Shown here: piece after piece, positions 41,243 to 53,327 of the stretch
How the letters are laid out: each line of letters begins with the position of its first letter
Position numbering within the stretch: the first letter of the stretch is position 1
The notes under the pieces: generated by a model
Told to the model about the DNA's origin: nothing
Databases searched by the model: none
The model's input: the letters and a program-made list of their open reading frames with translations, nothing else
Program-made: the position numbers and the translations under genes
DNA from: Brucella pseudintermedia
GTDB taxonomy: Bacteria; Pseudomonadota; Alphaproteobacteria; Rhizobiales; Rhizobiaceae
Assembly: GCF_008932435.1 (NCBI RefSeq)
Contig: NZ_WBWE01000009.1
Span: 1 to 64,000 of the forward strand
DNA: 64,000 bases
Direction: 5' to 3'

Positions 41243-41833
41243 TTATCTGTTTTGACCGGGAACCCATAGCACATCCTGCGCGCCATTAGCGTTGACGGTT
41301 CGCGATGCCACAAACAGGAAATCGGAAAGGCGGTTGATATATTGCAGTGCCTCCGCCGAAACGACTTCCCCTTCGATGCGGGAAAGCGCAACCATCAGCC
41401 GCTCAGCCCGCCGTGAAACCGTGCGAGCGAGATGCAACGCAGCAGATGCGGCCGAACCGCCGGGAAGGATAAACGACCGCAACGGCTGTAGATCGGCATT
41501 GAGGAGGTCGATATCGGCTTCCACACGTGCGACTTGGGATGCGACGATGCGCAGCGGCTCATAGGCGAGCGGCTTCCCGTCATCCGGCGTGGAAAGATCG
41601 GCTCCCAGGTCGAAAAGATCGTTCTGGATACGGCCCAGCATCGCATCGATCAGCGCATGGGGATTGTCGTCGCCGCCGGTGTGAAGACGCGCCATGCCGA
41701 TGCAGGCATTGGTTTCGTCCACCGTGCCGTAGGCTTCGACGCGCAGGTCCGACTTCAGCCGCCGCGGCCCGCTGGCAAGTCCGGTCGTGCCCTTGTCGCC
41801 TGTGCGGGTATAGATCTTGTTGAGCTTGACCAT
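41243..41833 (-). CDS. Cob(I)alamin adenosyltransferase, PduO type
   Basis: This 196-residue enzyme moves adenosyl from ATP to cob(I)alamin, making adenosylcobalamin. The N-terminal ATP motif is YTRTGDKGTTGLASG, followed by VEAYGTVDETNACIG and the conserved FILPGGS...ARTVSRRAER helix. It lies three bases after the HIG1 gene in a leftward pair. No cobalamin riboswitch is seen upstream. Confidence 0.94.
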   Translation of the reverse strand: MVKLNKIYTRTGDKGTTGLASGPRRLKSDLRVEAYGTVDETNACIGMARLHTGGDDNPHALIDAMLGRIQNDLFDLGADLSTPDDGKPLAYEPLRIVASQVARVEADIDLLNADLQPLRSFILPGGSAASAALHLARTVSRRAERLMVALSRIEGEVVSAEALQYINRLSDFLFVASRTVNANGAQDVLWVPGQNR

Positions 41834-41836
41834 GCC

Positions 41837-42040
41837 TTACTGACCGTTTTTCACGCGGGCGTAATAGATCGCCCCGACGATCAGGACTATGGCAATGAAC
41901 TGCAGGAAGACGCGCAGCTGCATCATCTTGTTCGAGAAATTGCCATCACCGCCGCGCATCATGTTGCGCAGGCCGATAATCAGAACGACAGCCACCGCAA
42001 ACATGGCCACCATTGCTGCGCCCTTGAACAGAACGTCCAT
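41837..42040 (-). CDS. HIG1-domain twin-transmembrane protein
   Basis: This 67-residue protein has two hydrophobic helices (about 6-25 and 44-61) around a polar loop RNMMRGGDGNFSNKMMQLRV, as in the HIG1 family. Mitochondrial relatives associate with respiratory complexes III and IV; a similar role in the inner membrane here is inference. GGAAGGAA precedes the ATG. It is followed at once by the adenosyltransferase gene. Confidence 0.85.
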   Translation of the reverse strand: MDVLFKGAAMVAMFAVAVVLIIGLRNMMRGGDGNFSNKMMQLRVFLQFIAIVLIVGAIYYARVKNGQ

Positions 42041-42073
42041 TTCATTTCCTTCCCATGCGCACTGTTCCGGACC

Positions 42074-42928
42074 TCACGACTGGTCGGACAGCATCCGGTA
42101 GAGCCAGCGTGCAGGCATCAGGCGCCGTGCCATTGACCCAAGTTTCGCCGGTCTCGTCACCACATAATGCGGGCGGGGACGCGGCGCCTCCAATGCATGA
42201 AGCAGTACAGCATAGACGGCTTCCGGTCCAAGCTTGTTCTTGGATTTTGTGCCTCCGCTTTTCAATTTCGCCATCTGGCGTTGATAAAGCTCGCGATGGA
42301 CAGATGCCTCCATGTCGATATTGGCTTCCGCATGGCTGGCGGCATTATAGGTAAAGCGCGAGGCAATAGGGCCGGGCTCAATCAGCGACACATCGATACC
42401 GGAACCTTCCAGCTCCATGCGTTGCGCGAGCATCAGCCCTTCAAGCGCGAATTTGGACGCCACATAAGCGCCGCGCCATTTCATTGGCACCAGCCCCAGA
42501 ATCGATGAGCAATGCACAATGCGCCCGTGCCCTTGCCGGCGCATGACGGGAACCACGCGCCGGGTGAGATCATGCCAGCCAAAGAAATTGGCCTCGAACT
42601 GCTGGCGCAAGGCTTCGACCGGCAAGTCCTCTATCGCGCCGGGTTGGGCATAAGCGCCATTGTTGAACAGCGCATCAAGCGTGCCGTTAGTCTGACGCAA
42701 CACCTCATCGGCAAGAGCAGCAATCGACTGCGGTTCAGTATAGTCGAGATAATGCGCTTCCATGCCCTTTGCCCGGAGCGCCGCAATATCCGCATCCTTG
42801 CGGGCGGTCGCGAAAACGCGCCAGCCCTGGCTTTGAAGCGCTTCGGCGCAATAGGCGCCAATACCGGAGGAGCAGCCGGTGATGATGATACTGCGCTGTC
42901 GCTCCTGACCGGTTTTTGTCGAGATCAT
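42074..42928 (-). CDS. Short-chain dehydrogenase/reductase
   Basis: This 284-residue NAD(P)-dependent oxidoreductase has the classical SDR cofactor motif TGCSSGIG, the NNGAY structural motif, the active-site Ser in HCSSILG and the YVASK catalytic pair. The basic residue in ATARK favours NADP. The substrate is unknown. I use the ATG at 42928; an ATG seven codons upstream is possible, and neither has a strong ribosome-binding site. Confidence 0.88.
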   Translation of the reverse strand: MISTKTGQERQRSIIITGCSSGIGAYCAEALQSQGWRVFATARKDADIAALRAKGMEAHYLDYTEPQSIAALADEVLRQTNGTLDALFNNGAYAQPGAIEDLPVEALRQQFEANFFGWHDLTRRVVPVMRRQGHGRIVHCSSILGLVPMKWRGAYVASKFALEGLMLAQRMELEGSGIDVSLIEPGPIASRFTYNAASHAEANIDMEASVHRELYQRQMAKLKSGGTKSKNKLGPEAVYAVLLHALEAPRPRPHYVVTRPAKLGSMARRLMPARWLYRMLSDQS

Positions 42929-43091
42929 CTGTCTGTGTCCCACTGCCATTTCGCCAAACTTGCTTGATTCGGGTGCAGTTTAAAACGGTCCTGCCCTTGC
43001 AATTCGCGGACCGATGCTCGATTTAAGACCCCTGAAACACGGGCCGAATACGTATCGGACGCCAATCGCGACTTTGGGGACAAATCTGCGG

Positions 43092-43952
43092 ATGCGAAAA
43101 ATCAGACGTTTTCTCCGTCAGATCACCTGGGACGTCATTGGCCATTTCAGTTCGGACGACGGTTGGGCTTTCGCCAGCCATATTGCGCTTTCCGGTCTGA
43201 TGGCGCTGTTCCCATTCCTCATTTTCGCCACGACGCTTGCGAGCTTTCTCGGCACCAAGGAATTTGCCGACACGGCAGTGCATGTCATTTTCGACATGTG
43301 GCCATCGAACATCGCCGCCCCCATCGCCAACGAAGTCATGAACGTGCTGACCGTGCAGCGCAGCGGGCTTCTGACCCTCAGCGTCATCGCGGCCGCCTAT
43401 TTTGCCTCAAACGGCGTAGAGGCACTGCGCATCGCCCTCAACCGCGCCTATCGCGTCACCGACCAGCGCTCGATCATTTTCTGCCGCCTGCAAAGCCTGG
43501 GCTTCGTTCTCGTCGGCACGCTGAGCCTGATGGCAATCAGCTTTCTGCTGGTTCTGGCGCCGCTTGCCGTGCGGCTTGCCGAACAATGGTTTCCCGATAT
43601 AGCGCCGTTCACGGGCACGATTTCCTTCTGGCGCTATACGGTGGCTGTAGCAGTTCTGGTTCTGGCGCTGTTCATGGTGCACATCTGGCTTCCCGCCGGG
43701 CGGCGCAGTCTGGGTGACATCCTGCCGGGCATATTGATCACGCTCATCGCCTGGCTTGCTGCCGCGATGGCCTTTGCCAAATATCTCGAAACCTTCGCCA
43801 CTTATGTGACAACCTATGCAGGTCTGGCCTCGATCATGGTGGCGATCGTCTTTCTCTACATGCTGTCGGCAATTTTCATCATCGGTGCGGAAATAAACGC
43901 CGCCATCATGATTTTTCGCAAGCGAGAACAGCAACCCGAACTTAACTCATAA
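43092..43952 (+). CDS. YihY/BrkB family membrane protein
   Basis: This 286-residue protein has about six transmembrane segments and the family features DDGWAFASHIALSGLMALFPF near the start and ASNGVEALRIALNRAYRV in the middle. Once thought to be RNase BN, the family is now viewed as an envelope transporter or virulence factor of unknown substrate. The start is uncertain: the frame opens at 43014, but the N-terminus typical of the family begins MRKIRRFL at 43092. A palindromic repeat lies just after the stop. Confidence 0.85.
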   Translation: MRKIRRFLRQITWDVIGHFSSDDGWAFASHIALSGLMALFPFLIFATTLASFLGTKEFADTAVHVIFDMWPSNIAAPIANEVMNVLTVQRSGLLTLSVIAAAYFASNGVEALRIALNRAYRVTDQRSIIFCRLQSLGFVLVGTLSLMAISFLLVLAPLAVRLAEQWFPDIAPFTGTISFWRYTVAVAVLVLALFMVHIWLPAGRRSLGDILPGILITLIAWLAAAMAFAKYLETFATYVTTYAGLASIMVAIVFLYMLSAIFIIGAEINAAIMIFRKREQQPELNS

Positions 43953-43959
43953 AAATAAC

Positions 43960-44004
43960 GCATGATCCCGTCCGAAAACCGGTTCCCGCTTTTCAGGATC
44001 ATGC
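43960..44004. repeat. Intergenic palindromic repeat, copy 3
   Basis: GCATGATCC (43960-43968) and GGATCATGC (43996-44004) enclose a segment with GAAAACCGGTTCCCGC. It is the same family as the element at 19478. It overlaps the stop codon of the leftward permease gene (43999-44001) and separates two convergent genes. Confidence 0.78.
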
Positions 44005-44859
44005 CCGGCGCAAAGTAGTCAGCGCCACGCCAAGTGTCGTCACCGCCATGCCTGCAATCTGGATTGCCGTCAGTGTCTCACCGAAAATCAGATAGGCCAT
44101 GATCGCAGCCGTTCCGGGCACCAGGTAAAACAGCGACGCGACTTTCGACATTGCTCCTTCACGGATCATCACCAAAAGAGCCAGAATGGCACCGATGGAA
44201 ATGGCAAGCGTCAGCCAGACCAGCGCGAAGATCAGTGACGGCGACCAGATTATCACGCGTGTTTCAAAGGCAAAAGCACAGATAGCCGTCAGAATAGCGG
44301 CGGCAACATACTGCACCGCCGTTCCGGCCTTGAGATCGCCAGCCGTGCCGAACCGTTTCTGCCAGACCGTGCCGGTACTGATTGCCAGCACCGCCACGAA
44401 AGCCGCCGCAAGGCTTTTCGGATCGACGCCGCTGCCCGCCGAAAACTTTGGCCATACCACCATGGTGACACCACAGAAACCGATCAGCAGCCCTGCCCAT
44501 TGCCGCCCGCTCGCTCGTTCCCCCAAAAGGACAGCGGCGATCAGCGTGGTGAGCATCGGCTGTAGACCAGCCACCAGACCCGACATGCCCGCTGGCAAGC
44601 CGTGGTGAACCGCCCAAAACAAGGCAGAAAGATAGACGCCGTGGATGAGACACCCGGCAATCGCCGCATGAAGAAGCACATCGCCTTTCGGCCAGATGCT
44701 TCGGCTGGCCAGCGCCCAAAGCGTCATGATGACAGCCGCAATGGAAAAACGCACCGCCATGAAAGTGAACGGCTCTGCATAAGGCATGGAAAGTCCCGCG
44801 CCGATGAACCCTGTGGCCCACAGCAGGACAAACATGATGGGGAAGAAACGGGCAGCCAT
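43999..44859 (-). CDS. DMT-superfamily permease (EamA domains)
   Basis: This 286-residue inner-membrane protein has ten predicted hydrophobic segments and two EamA repeats, with conserved PGTAAIMAYLIFGETLT near the end. It is a different subfamily from the permease at 15157. The substrate is unknown. I begin at the ATG at 44859, as the 17 codons above it are polar and Lys-rich. Its stop codon lies inside a palindromic repeat. Confidence 0.86.
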   Translation of the reverse strand: MAARFFPIMFVLLWATGFIGAGLSMPYAEPFTFMAVRFSIAAVIMTLWALASRSIWPKGDVLLHAAIAGCLIHGVYLSALFWAVHHGLPAGMSGLVAGLQPMLTTLIAAVLLGERASGRQWAGLLIGFCGVTMVVWPKFSAGSGVDPKSLAAAFVAVLAISTGTVWQKRFGTAGDLKAGTAVQYVAAAILTAICAFAFETRVIIWSPSLIFALVWLTLAISIGAILALLVMIREGAMSKVASLFYLVPGTAAIMAYLIFGETLTAIQIAGMAVTTLGVALTTLRRA

Positions 44860-44975
44860 GGCGGAACTCTCATTTTTGCAGCTCGCCTTATACTGTTTTG
44901 CGCCGATCACCTATCGCATAATACTGATTGCAGCGTTGAATTTGCCAAACAGCTGCCCGCATTTTATGAAGCGGC

Positions 44976-45461
44976 ATGAATATGGGAACCGAAACAATCC
45001 GCATTCTCGTCGATGCCGACGCCTGCCCGGTGAAATCTGAAATCTATCGCGTGGCAGAACGGCACAATCTGCCGGTCGTGCTGGTAGCCAACAGTTTCAT
45101 GGCCATCCCACGCGATGCGGAGCGCGTGGAACGGGTTATCGTATCGGGCAAGCTCGATGCCGCGGATGACTGGATCGCTGAAAATTCACGGCCAGGCGCA
45201 ATCGTGATTACTGCCGACATTCCTTTGGCCAGCCGCTCGCTCGAAAAAGGCGCGTCGGTGATCGCCCCGAATGGGCGCGTTCACACCCAAAGCACCATCG
45301 GCAATACGCTGGCGACACGCAATCTGATGGATAGCTTGCGTTCCGCGGGCGAAATTACAGGCGGGCCTGCTCCCTTTTCGCCCAGGGACCGCTCTGCGTT
45401 CCTCTCGGCGCTCGATCTCGCTATCGTTCGGCTGAAGCGCGCCGGTTTCGTCTCAGGTTGA
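44976..45461 (+). CDS. UPF0178 (YaiI/YqxD) family protein
   Basis: This 161-residue protein has the family signatures [18 protein letters not shown] and [17 protein letters not shown], a PIN-like arrangement of acidic residues. It also has the C-terminal [19 protein letters not shown]. No reaction is established. It runs rightward from the permease gene and overlaps the last nine bases of the convergent LysE gene. Confidence 0.92.
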   Translation: MNMGTETIRILVDADACPVKSEIYRVAERHNLPVVLVANSFMAIPRDAERVERVIVSGKLDAADDWIAENSRPGAIVITADIPLASRSLEKGASVIAPNGRVHTQSTIGNTLATRNLMDSLRSAGEITGGPAPFSPRDRSAFLSALDLAIVRLKRAGFVSG

Positions 45462-46073
45462 CCGCATCGATGCGGTTGCTACACCCGCACCAATCAGCAA
45501 TGTCCCGCCAGCCCGATTGAAGATGCTGAGCGCCCGTTCGCTTGAAAAGAAGCGGCGTGCGCGGGTTGCCAGAAGCGCATAGGCAAAGGCATTGAGGAAA
45601 GCGAGCGCAAGGAAAGTGCTTTCAAAAACCAGCATCTGGGTCAGGAAATCCCGGTGCGGGCTGAGAAACTGCGGGAGAAAAGCCACAAAAAATGTAATGC
45701 TCTTCGGATTGAGCGCGGTCACCAGCCATGCATGAACCAGCATCCGCATCGGATGCGCCTTATCGTGCCGCGCACTGGCTTGAAATGCGCCGCCAGCGCG
45801 AAACAGTTTTATGCCAAGCCAGACCAGATAGGCCGCACCCGCCCATTTGACTGCGGTGAACACGGTTGCCGATGCCGCCAGCAGTGCGCCCACACCGAGC
45901 ATGGACAGCGTCATTGCGGTAAAATCGCCGAGCGCGACGCCGACAGCCATCGGAAAAGCCGCCTTCCAGCCTTGCCCCAAAGCATAGGAGACAACGAGCA
46001 GAACGGTTGGCCCCGGAATGACCAGAAGCACGATGGATGCGGCGGAAAATGCAAGCCAGACTTCAAAACTCAT
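45453..46073 (-). CDS. LysE/RhtB family amino-acid exporter
   Basis: This 206-residue inner-membrane protein has about six transmembrane segments and the family N-terminus [22 protein letters not shown], with [20 protein letters not shown]. Relatives export homoserine, threonine or lysine. The ATG at 46073 follows GGGAGC. Its 3' end overlaps that of the UPF0178 gene by nine bases in opposite directions. Confidence 0.9.
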   Translation of the reverse strand: MSFEVWLAFSAASIVLLVIPGPTVLLVVSYALGQGWKAAFPMAVGVALGDFTAMTLSMLGVGALLAASATVFTAVKWAGAAYLVWLGIKLFRAGGAFQASARHDKAHPMRMLVHAWLVTALNPKSITFFVAFLPQFLSPHRDFLTQMLVFESTFLALAFLNAFAYALLATRARRFFSSERALSIFNRAGGTLLIGAGVATASMRST

Positions 46074-46130
46074 AGATTGCTCCCTCTTTTGAAGAGGAAA
46101 CAAGCCACTGATTCCCGACTTTGTCGAGTA

Positions 46131-48303
<2,173 letters not shown>

Positions 48304-48412
48304 TGGCCAATTAACATGATGTCATGTGGAATCATCTCGCAATGGGGTGATTTCACTTTCAGATATTATGCGCTAGACCTAGCATGCAGACATATTTCGG
48401 GAACCAAAGCTG

Positions 48413-48595
48413 ATGACAGGCCGCTCCGCCATTTCTTCCGTGCTTCTGATAGCCGCGCTCAGCGCCACGCTTGCCGCTTGCGGCCGCAAGGGGCCGCTCG
48501 AGCCGCCGCCATCCGCCGTCGTGACCGACGAGCAGGGCCACACCAAGCCGAAACCGAAGGAAGACAAGCCGATCATCCTCGACAAGCTGTTGTAA
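48413..48595 (+). CDS. lptM: LptM-like lipoprotein (YifL family)
   Basis: This 60-residue lipoprotein has a signal peptide with lipobox LAAC (Cys at 23) followed by GRKGPLEPPP, the exact pattern of the LptM/YifL family. In E. coli LptM helps mature the LptD disulfides in the LPS-export machine at the outer membrane. The Pro/Lys-rich tail is short and disordered. It lies between argH and lysA. The ribosome-binding site is weak. Confidence 0.85.
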   Translation: MTGRSAISSVLLIAALSATLAACGRKGPLEPPPSAVVTDEQGHTKPKPKEDKPIILDKLL

Positions 48596-48618
48596 GTTTC
48601 CGCTGTAGGGCCTCTTCC

Positions 48619-49884
48619 GTGAACCATTTCGAATATCGCAACGGCGTCCTTCACGCCGAAAATGTCAGCCTGCCTGAAATCGCACAGGCCGTCGGCACGC
48701 CGTTTTACGTCTATTCCCGCGCAACCGTCGAGCGCCATTTCCGCGTATTCAGCGAAGCCTTCGCTGGCATGGAAACGCTCGTTACCTATGCGCTGAAGGC
48801 CAATTCCAATCAGGCTGTCCTCAAGACACTGGCCAAGCTTGGCGCGGGCGCAGACACCGTTTCAGAAGGCGAGATTCGCCGGGCACTTGCTGCGGGCATC
48901 CCGGCAAACAAGATTGTCTTTTCCGGCGTCGGCAAGACACCGCAAGAAATGGATTTCGCGCTGGAAGCAGGCATCTACTGCTTCAACGTGGAATCCGAGC
49001 CGGAACTGGAAATCCTTTCCGCCCGAGCGGTTAAGGCAGGCAAGGTCGCATCCGTATCGCTGCGCATCAATCCCGATGTGGACGCGAAGACCCATGCCAA
49101 GATTTCAACCGGAAAATCCGAAAACAAGTTCGGCATTCCGCGCGTCAAGGCGCGCGAGGCCTATGCGCGTGCGGCAAGCCTGCCGGGTCTCGACGTGGTT
49201 GGCATCGATATGCATATCGGCAGCCAGATCATCGACCTGGAGCCATTTGACAATGCATTTGCCCTCATGGCGCAACTGGTCAAGGAATTGCAGGCCGACG
49301 GCCACAATATCCGCCACGTCGACGTGGGCGGTGGGCTCGGCATTCCTTACCGCACCGACAATACGCCGCCGCCCCTGCCCGTTGCCTATGCGGAAATCGT
49401 CGCCAAGCACATCAAGCCGCTGGGTCTGAAAACCGTGTTCGAGCCGGGTCGCCTGATTGTCGGCAATGCCGGACTACTGGTGACGGAAGTGATCTTCGTG
49501 AAGGAAGGCGACGCCAAGAACTTCGTCATCATCGATGCGGCGATGAACGATTTGATTCGCCCTACACTTTACGATGCGTTTCACGATATCAAGCCGGTCA
49601 CTCTGCCGAAAGATGACGCCCCGCGTATCCGCGCTGATTTCGTCGGTCCTGTCTGCGAGACCGGCGATTATCTCGGCCTTGATCGGGAAGTGGCGAAACC
49701 TGCTCCGGGCGACCTGATTGCCGTCTGCACGACCGGCGCTTACGGCGCCGTTCTTTCCAGCACCTACAACAGTCGCCTGCTCATTCCCGAAGTGCTGGTC
49801 GATGGCGACCGCTACCATGTCGTGCGCCCGCGCCGGACTTATGAAGAACTGCTCGCGCTCGATTCCGTGCCGGAGTGGTTATAA
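48619..49884 (+). CDS. lysA: Diaminopimelate decarboxylase
   Basis: This 421-residue PLP enzyme converts meso-diaminopimelate to lysine. The PLP Lys is K60 in VTYALKANSNQA. The fold is the type III alanine-racemase barrel, with VDVGGGLGIPY and the C-terminal GPVCETGDYLG. I start at GTG 48619, eight bases after AGGG, because VNHFEYRNGVLHAENV matches the family; the longer frame runs through lptM and is excluded. It follows lptM by 23 bases and is probably cotranscribed with it. Confidence 0.96.
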   Translation: MNHFEYRNGVLHAENVSLPEIAQAVGTPFYVYSRATVERHFRVFSEAFAGMETLVTYALKANSNQAVLKTLAKLGAGADTVSEGEIRRALAAGIPANKIVFSGVGKTPQEMDFALEAGIYCFNVESEPELEILSARAVKAGKVASVSLRINPDVDAKTHAKISTGKSENKFGIPRVKAREAYARAASLPGLDVVGIDMHIGSQIIDLEPFDNAFALMAQLVKELQADGHNIRHVDVGGGLGIPYRTDNTPPPLPVAYAEIVAKHIKPLGLKTVFEPGRLIVGNAGLLVTEVIFVKEGDAKNFVIIDAAMNDLIRPTLYDAFHDIKPVTLPKDDAPRIRADFVGPVCETGDYLGLDREVAKPAPGDLIAVCTTGAYGAVLSSTYNSRLLIPEVLVDGDRYHVVRPRRTYEELLALDSVPEWL

Positions 49885-49900
49885 TCCCGCGAGTATAATT

Positions 49901-49930
49901 ATCATGGCAAAGCCTCGCCTTTGCCATGAT
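49901..49930 (+). terminator. Inverted repeat after lysA, possible terminator
   Basis: ATCATGGCAAAG (49901-49912) and CTTTGCCATGAT (49919-49930) form a perfect 12-base-pair stem with a CCTCGC loop. No T tract follows, so it may be a weak terminator or a stabilising hairpin before the next gene at 49982. Confidence 0.55.
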
Positions 49931-49981
49931 GCGTGTTATCCTGTTGCAAGATGAAAACGTGATACACGCCAGAAAGCCGAG

Positions 49982-52615
49982 ATGACGGATCGCAGCAACG
50001 ACAGAAAAGACACGCCGCGCCGCGCGCGAGATGCTTTTCTGCGGCTATTTTCTGGCGATGGGGCGAACCTGCGCCGTTTACGTCTGCGCGCCTCTCTCTC
50101 AATCAGCTTCGAGCGGTTCTGGCCACTCATTCTACCGTTGATACTTCTGATCGGCCTGTTTCTGAGCTTGGGCTGGTTTGGCCTGTTCGGCATGATGCCG
50201 CGTTGGCTGCATATCGGCGTGCTCGCTCTTTTCGGGCTAGCTGGCCTCCTATCGATCTACCTGCCGTTCCGCTTTCGATCCCCGACAGAAGGTGACATCA
50301 CCAGCCGTATCGAGGCGATCAACGGCCTCGTTCACGAACCGCTGGCCGTCCAGACAGGCCATATGGCCACAGGAGAACACGATCCGTTTGCCATCGCCCT
50401 GTGGCGGGAACACCAGCGCCGCATGGCCGACCGGTTGAAAAATCTGCAATCCGGCCTGCCTCATACGCGTGTTCCCGAACACGATCCTCTTGGCATTCGA
50501 GCGGTGATCGCCCTCCTTTTCGTAACCGCCTTTGCCTATAGTTTCAGCCCGAACAGCGGCCACATTGCCGATGCGTTTCGCATCCGCCCCGGCGACGGCG
50601 CCGCCGTTGCGCGCATCGATGCATGGGTGACGCCACCGCGCTACACCGGCCGCGCTCCCGTTTTCCTGACCGCCACGAATGAGGGCGGCGATACCGCAAT
50701 CAATGTGCCGCAAGGTAGCATTCTTTCGGTCCGTATTATCGGGGGGGGATCTGAACGTCTCACTGCAACTGACGCGAAAGGCGAGCGCCGCGACGTCCAG
50801 CCAGTAGATGCCAAGGAAGACCAGAAGGCCCCTGCAGAACAGGCTGTCGTCGATGGAAGCCGCAATTTCCGCTATGATCTTCAGCAGGACGAGACCCTGG
50901 CGCTTTCCGGCACCGAGGCCCGCTGGAAGTTTTCCGTTACGCCGGACGCCCCCCCGACGATCCGTTTCACCAAGGAGCCGGGGCGTGCATTGAACGGCAC
51001 ATTGCAGCTCTCCTATCAGATTGATGACGATTATGCGCCGGTAAAGGCCGAAGGGGAGATCGTCCCGCTCAACGATGACGAGGACGAGGAAGCCGTTCCT
51101 CTTTACGACGCACCGGAACTGCCGCTTGCCTTGCCGCGCCGCGGCGTGAAGGACGCCACGACGTCGAAGGACCTGACCGAGCACCCGTGGGCAGGCGAAA
51201 AAGTTGCACTCACGCTGGTTGTTACCGATGCCGCAGGACAAACGGGCCGCAGTGAAACCAAGGTCATCACGCTGCCGGAGCGTCCTTTCAGCAATCCGCT
51301 TGCCCGCGCCGTGGCGGAGCAACGCCGTGTCCTGGCGCTCGATGCAACGCAACGTGAGCATGTGCTCGACATGCTATCGGCTATTACGCTACGTCCGGAA
51401 GAAACCATCAAGAACGCCGCCCATTATCTGGGGCTTGTTACGATTGGCACGCGTCTTCGGCTCGCCAGAAGCGATGATGACTTGCGCGGTGCGGCGGATT
51501 ATATGTGGCAGGTTGCGCTCGGCATCGAGGACGGCAATTTGTCCGCCGCCGAAAAACGCCTGCGGCAAGCCCAGGAAGCCCTGAAGAACGCTTTGCAGAA
51601 CGGCGCGTCTCAGGAGGAAATTGAAAAGCTCTCGGCGGAGTTGCGCACGGCAATGCAGGATTTCCTGCGTGAATTCGCACAACGCCAGCAGCAAGATCCG
51701 AACGCACGCCGCGCCGCCCCCGATCCCAATGCGCGGATGCTGACGGAAAAAGACCTCCAGCGTATGATGGATCAGATCGAAAATCTGGCGCGTCAGGGCT
51801 CACGCGATCAGGCACAGGAACTGCTGTCCCAATTGCAAAACCTGATGGACAACCTGCAGATGGGACAGGCACAGCAGGGCCAGCAAGGTCAGGGACAAGG
51901 CCAGCAGGGCCAGATGCAGCAGCAAATGAACAAGCTCGGCGAATTGATGCAGCGCCAGCAAAAAACCCTGAACGAAACCTTCGATCTCGATCAGAAGATG
52001 CAGCGCCAATTCGGCGGCAGCGATGGCGAGGGCGAATTCGGCGACAACATGTTCCCCGGCGATGACGGCTCTATGAACGGTGAAGCCGAAAACGGACAAG
52101 GCCAGGGTGGAAAGGGCGATGTTCCGCCCGATATGGCGGAAGCCATGCGCAAGCTGCAACAGCAGCAGAAGGACCTCCAGTCCGATCTGCAAAAGCTGAT
52201 GGACGATCTGAAGGGCATGGGCATAGAACCCGGCAAGGATTTTTCGGATGCCGGAAAATCAATGGGCAATGCCACAGATGCGCTGGGACGCAGCGAAGGC
52301 GCGGAAGCAAGCCATCAGCAGGGCAACGCGCTGAACGCGCTGCGTCGTGGCGGGCGCGACATGATGCAGAAGATGCAGCAGGCCATGGGTCAGGGCGGGC
52401 CGGGGCAAAGCGGAGCCAATGGCAGCAAGGGGCGCGATCCGCTCGGGCGTCAGCCGGGCACGGGGGACAGTCTTAACGATGACGTTAAAATTCCGGGCGA
52501 AATCGACATTCAGCGCGCGCGTGAAATTCTCGATGAAATCCGCCGCAAGCTCGGTAATGCGCTGACGCCGCAGATGGAAAAGGAATATCTACAGCGCCTG
52601 CTGAAATTCGATTGA
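49982..52615 (+). CDS. TIGR02302/DUF4175 family large membrane protein
   Basis: This 877-residue protein belongs to an alphaproteobacterial family of unknown function. Two transmembrane helices at about 46-95 and a third near 158-176 precede a large periplasmic region with beta-rich segments (WVTPPRYTGRAP). A helical, Gln-rich part follows with a Q/G repeat tract around 620-645 (QAQQGQQGQGQGQQGQ). The C-terminal segment IDIQRARE...RKLGNALTPQMEKEYLQRLL is conserved in the family. It follows lysA after a hairpin; argH-lptM-lysA-TIGR02302 is a common order in rhizobia. A role in envelope organisation is only inference. Confidence 0.85.
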   Translation: MTDRSNDRKDTPRRARDAFLRLFSGDGANLRRLRLRASLSISFERFWPLILPLILLIGLFLSLGWFGLFGMMPRWLHIGVLALFGLAGLLSIYLPFRFRSPTEGDITSRIEAINGLVHEPLAVQTGHMATGEHDPFAIALWREHQRRMADRLKNLQSGLPHTRVPEHDPLGIRAVIALLFVTAFAYSFSPNSGHIADAFRIRPGDGAAVARIDAWVTPPRYTGRAPVFLTATNEGGDTAINVPQGSILSVRIIGGGSERLTATDAKGERRDVQPVDAKEDQKAPAEQAVVDGSRNFRYDLQQDETLALSGTEARWKFSVTPDAPPTIRFTKEPGRALNGTLQLSYQIDDDYAPVKAEGEIVPLNDDEDEEAVPLYDAPELPLALPRRGVKDATTSKDLTEHPWAGEKVALTLVVTDAAGQTGRSETKVITLPERPFSNPLARAVAEQRRVLALDATQREHVLDMLSAITLRPEETIKNAAHYLGLVTIGTRLRLARSDDDLRGAADYMWQVALGIEDGNLSAAEKRLRQAQEALKNALQNGASQEEIEKLSAELRTAMQDFLREFAQRQQQDPNARRAAPDPNARMLTEKDLQRMMDQIENLARQGSRDQAQELLSQLQNLMDNLQMGQAQQGQQGQGQGQQGQMQQQMNKLGELMQRQQKTLNETFDLDQKMQRQFGGSDGEGEFGDNMFPGDDGSMNGEAENGQGQGGKGDVPPDMAEAMRKLQQQQKDLQSDLQKLMDDLKGMGIEPGKDFSDAGKSMGNATDALGRSEGAEASHQQGNALNALRRGGRDMMQKMQQAMGQGGPGQSGANGSKGRDPLGRQPGTGDSLNDDVKIPGEIDIQRAREILDEIRRKLGNALTPQMEKEYLQRLLKFD

Positions 52616-52625
52616 GAAACTGGCT

Positions 52626-53162
52626 CTATTCCATCACCCGACCGACATAAGGCAACTGGCGGAAGGCATGCCCAACGTCCATTCCGTAGCCGACAACAAA
52701 GTAATCCGGGCACTCGAAAGCCACGAAATCAGCATTGAGATCGACTTTGCGCCGCACGCTCTTGTCGAGAAGAACAGCGATGGAAACACTGCGCGCGCCG
52801 CGTTCCAGCATGAGTTCGCGAACGAACTTCAATGTCTTGCCCGATTCCAGGATATCATCGATCAGAAGCACATCGCGGTCGCGCACGTCACTGTCGATAT
52901 CGCGCAGCAGGCGAACTTCCGTGCTGGTCGTCCCTTTGCCATAGCTCGAAACCGTAATGAATTCCACATCGGGCTCCACACCGGCATCATGCATGGCGCG
53001 GATAAGATCGGCTGCAAAAATGAAGGAGCCTTTCAGGATCGAAATCGTCAGCAGATTGTGGAACTTGCGTTCGGCAATGGCCTTGGCAAGCTCAAGATTG
53101 CGGCCTGCAATCTCGTCCGGGCTAAAGAGCACTTCGATTGACTTGCCACCGACTTCGGGCAT
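52626..53162 (-). CDS. hpt: Hypoxanthine phosphoribosyltransferase
   Basis: This 178-residue purine-salvage enzyme adds ribose phosphate from PRPP to hypoxanthine or guanine. It has the PRPP-binding motif VLLIDDILESGKTL, the LLTISILKGSFIFAADL loop and the VSSYGKGTTS flexible loop. The ATG at 53162 follows AGGAGA; upstream open codons are excluded. It is convergent with TIGR02302, 10 bases apart, and diverges from the methyltransferase gene. Confidence 0.95.
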   Translation of the reverse strand: MPEVGGKSIEVLFSPDEIAGRNLELAKAIAERKFHNLLTISILKGSFIFAADLIRAMHDAGVEPDVEFITVSSYGKGTTSTEVRLLRDIDSDVRDRDVLLIDDILESGKTLKFVRELMLERGARSVSIAVLLDKSVRRKVDLNADFVAFECPDYFVVGYGMDVGHAFRQLPYVGRVME

Positions 53163-53327
53163 CTGCTGCTTCTCCTGATCGTTCGCTTTCGCGCAGACTT
53201 GGACGGCGCACAAAGGCGCCGGAAAGGCACGCTCTATAACATGGTTTACGGAAATTGCACCCCACCAGTTGAAGATGCTCAGGCTTCTCCATTTCCCAAC
53301 GTCGAGATTTCATATAGCGTGGCGTTC

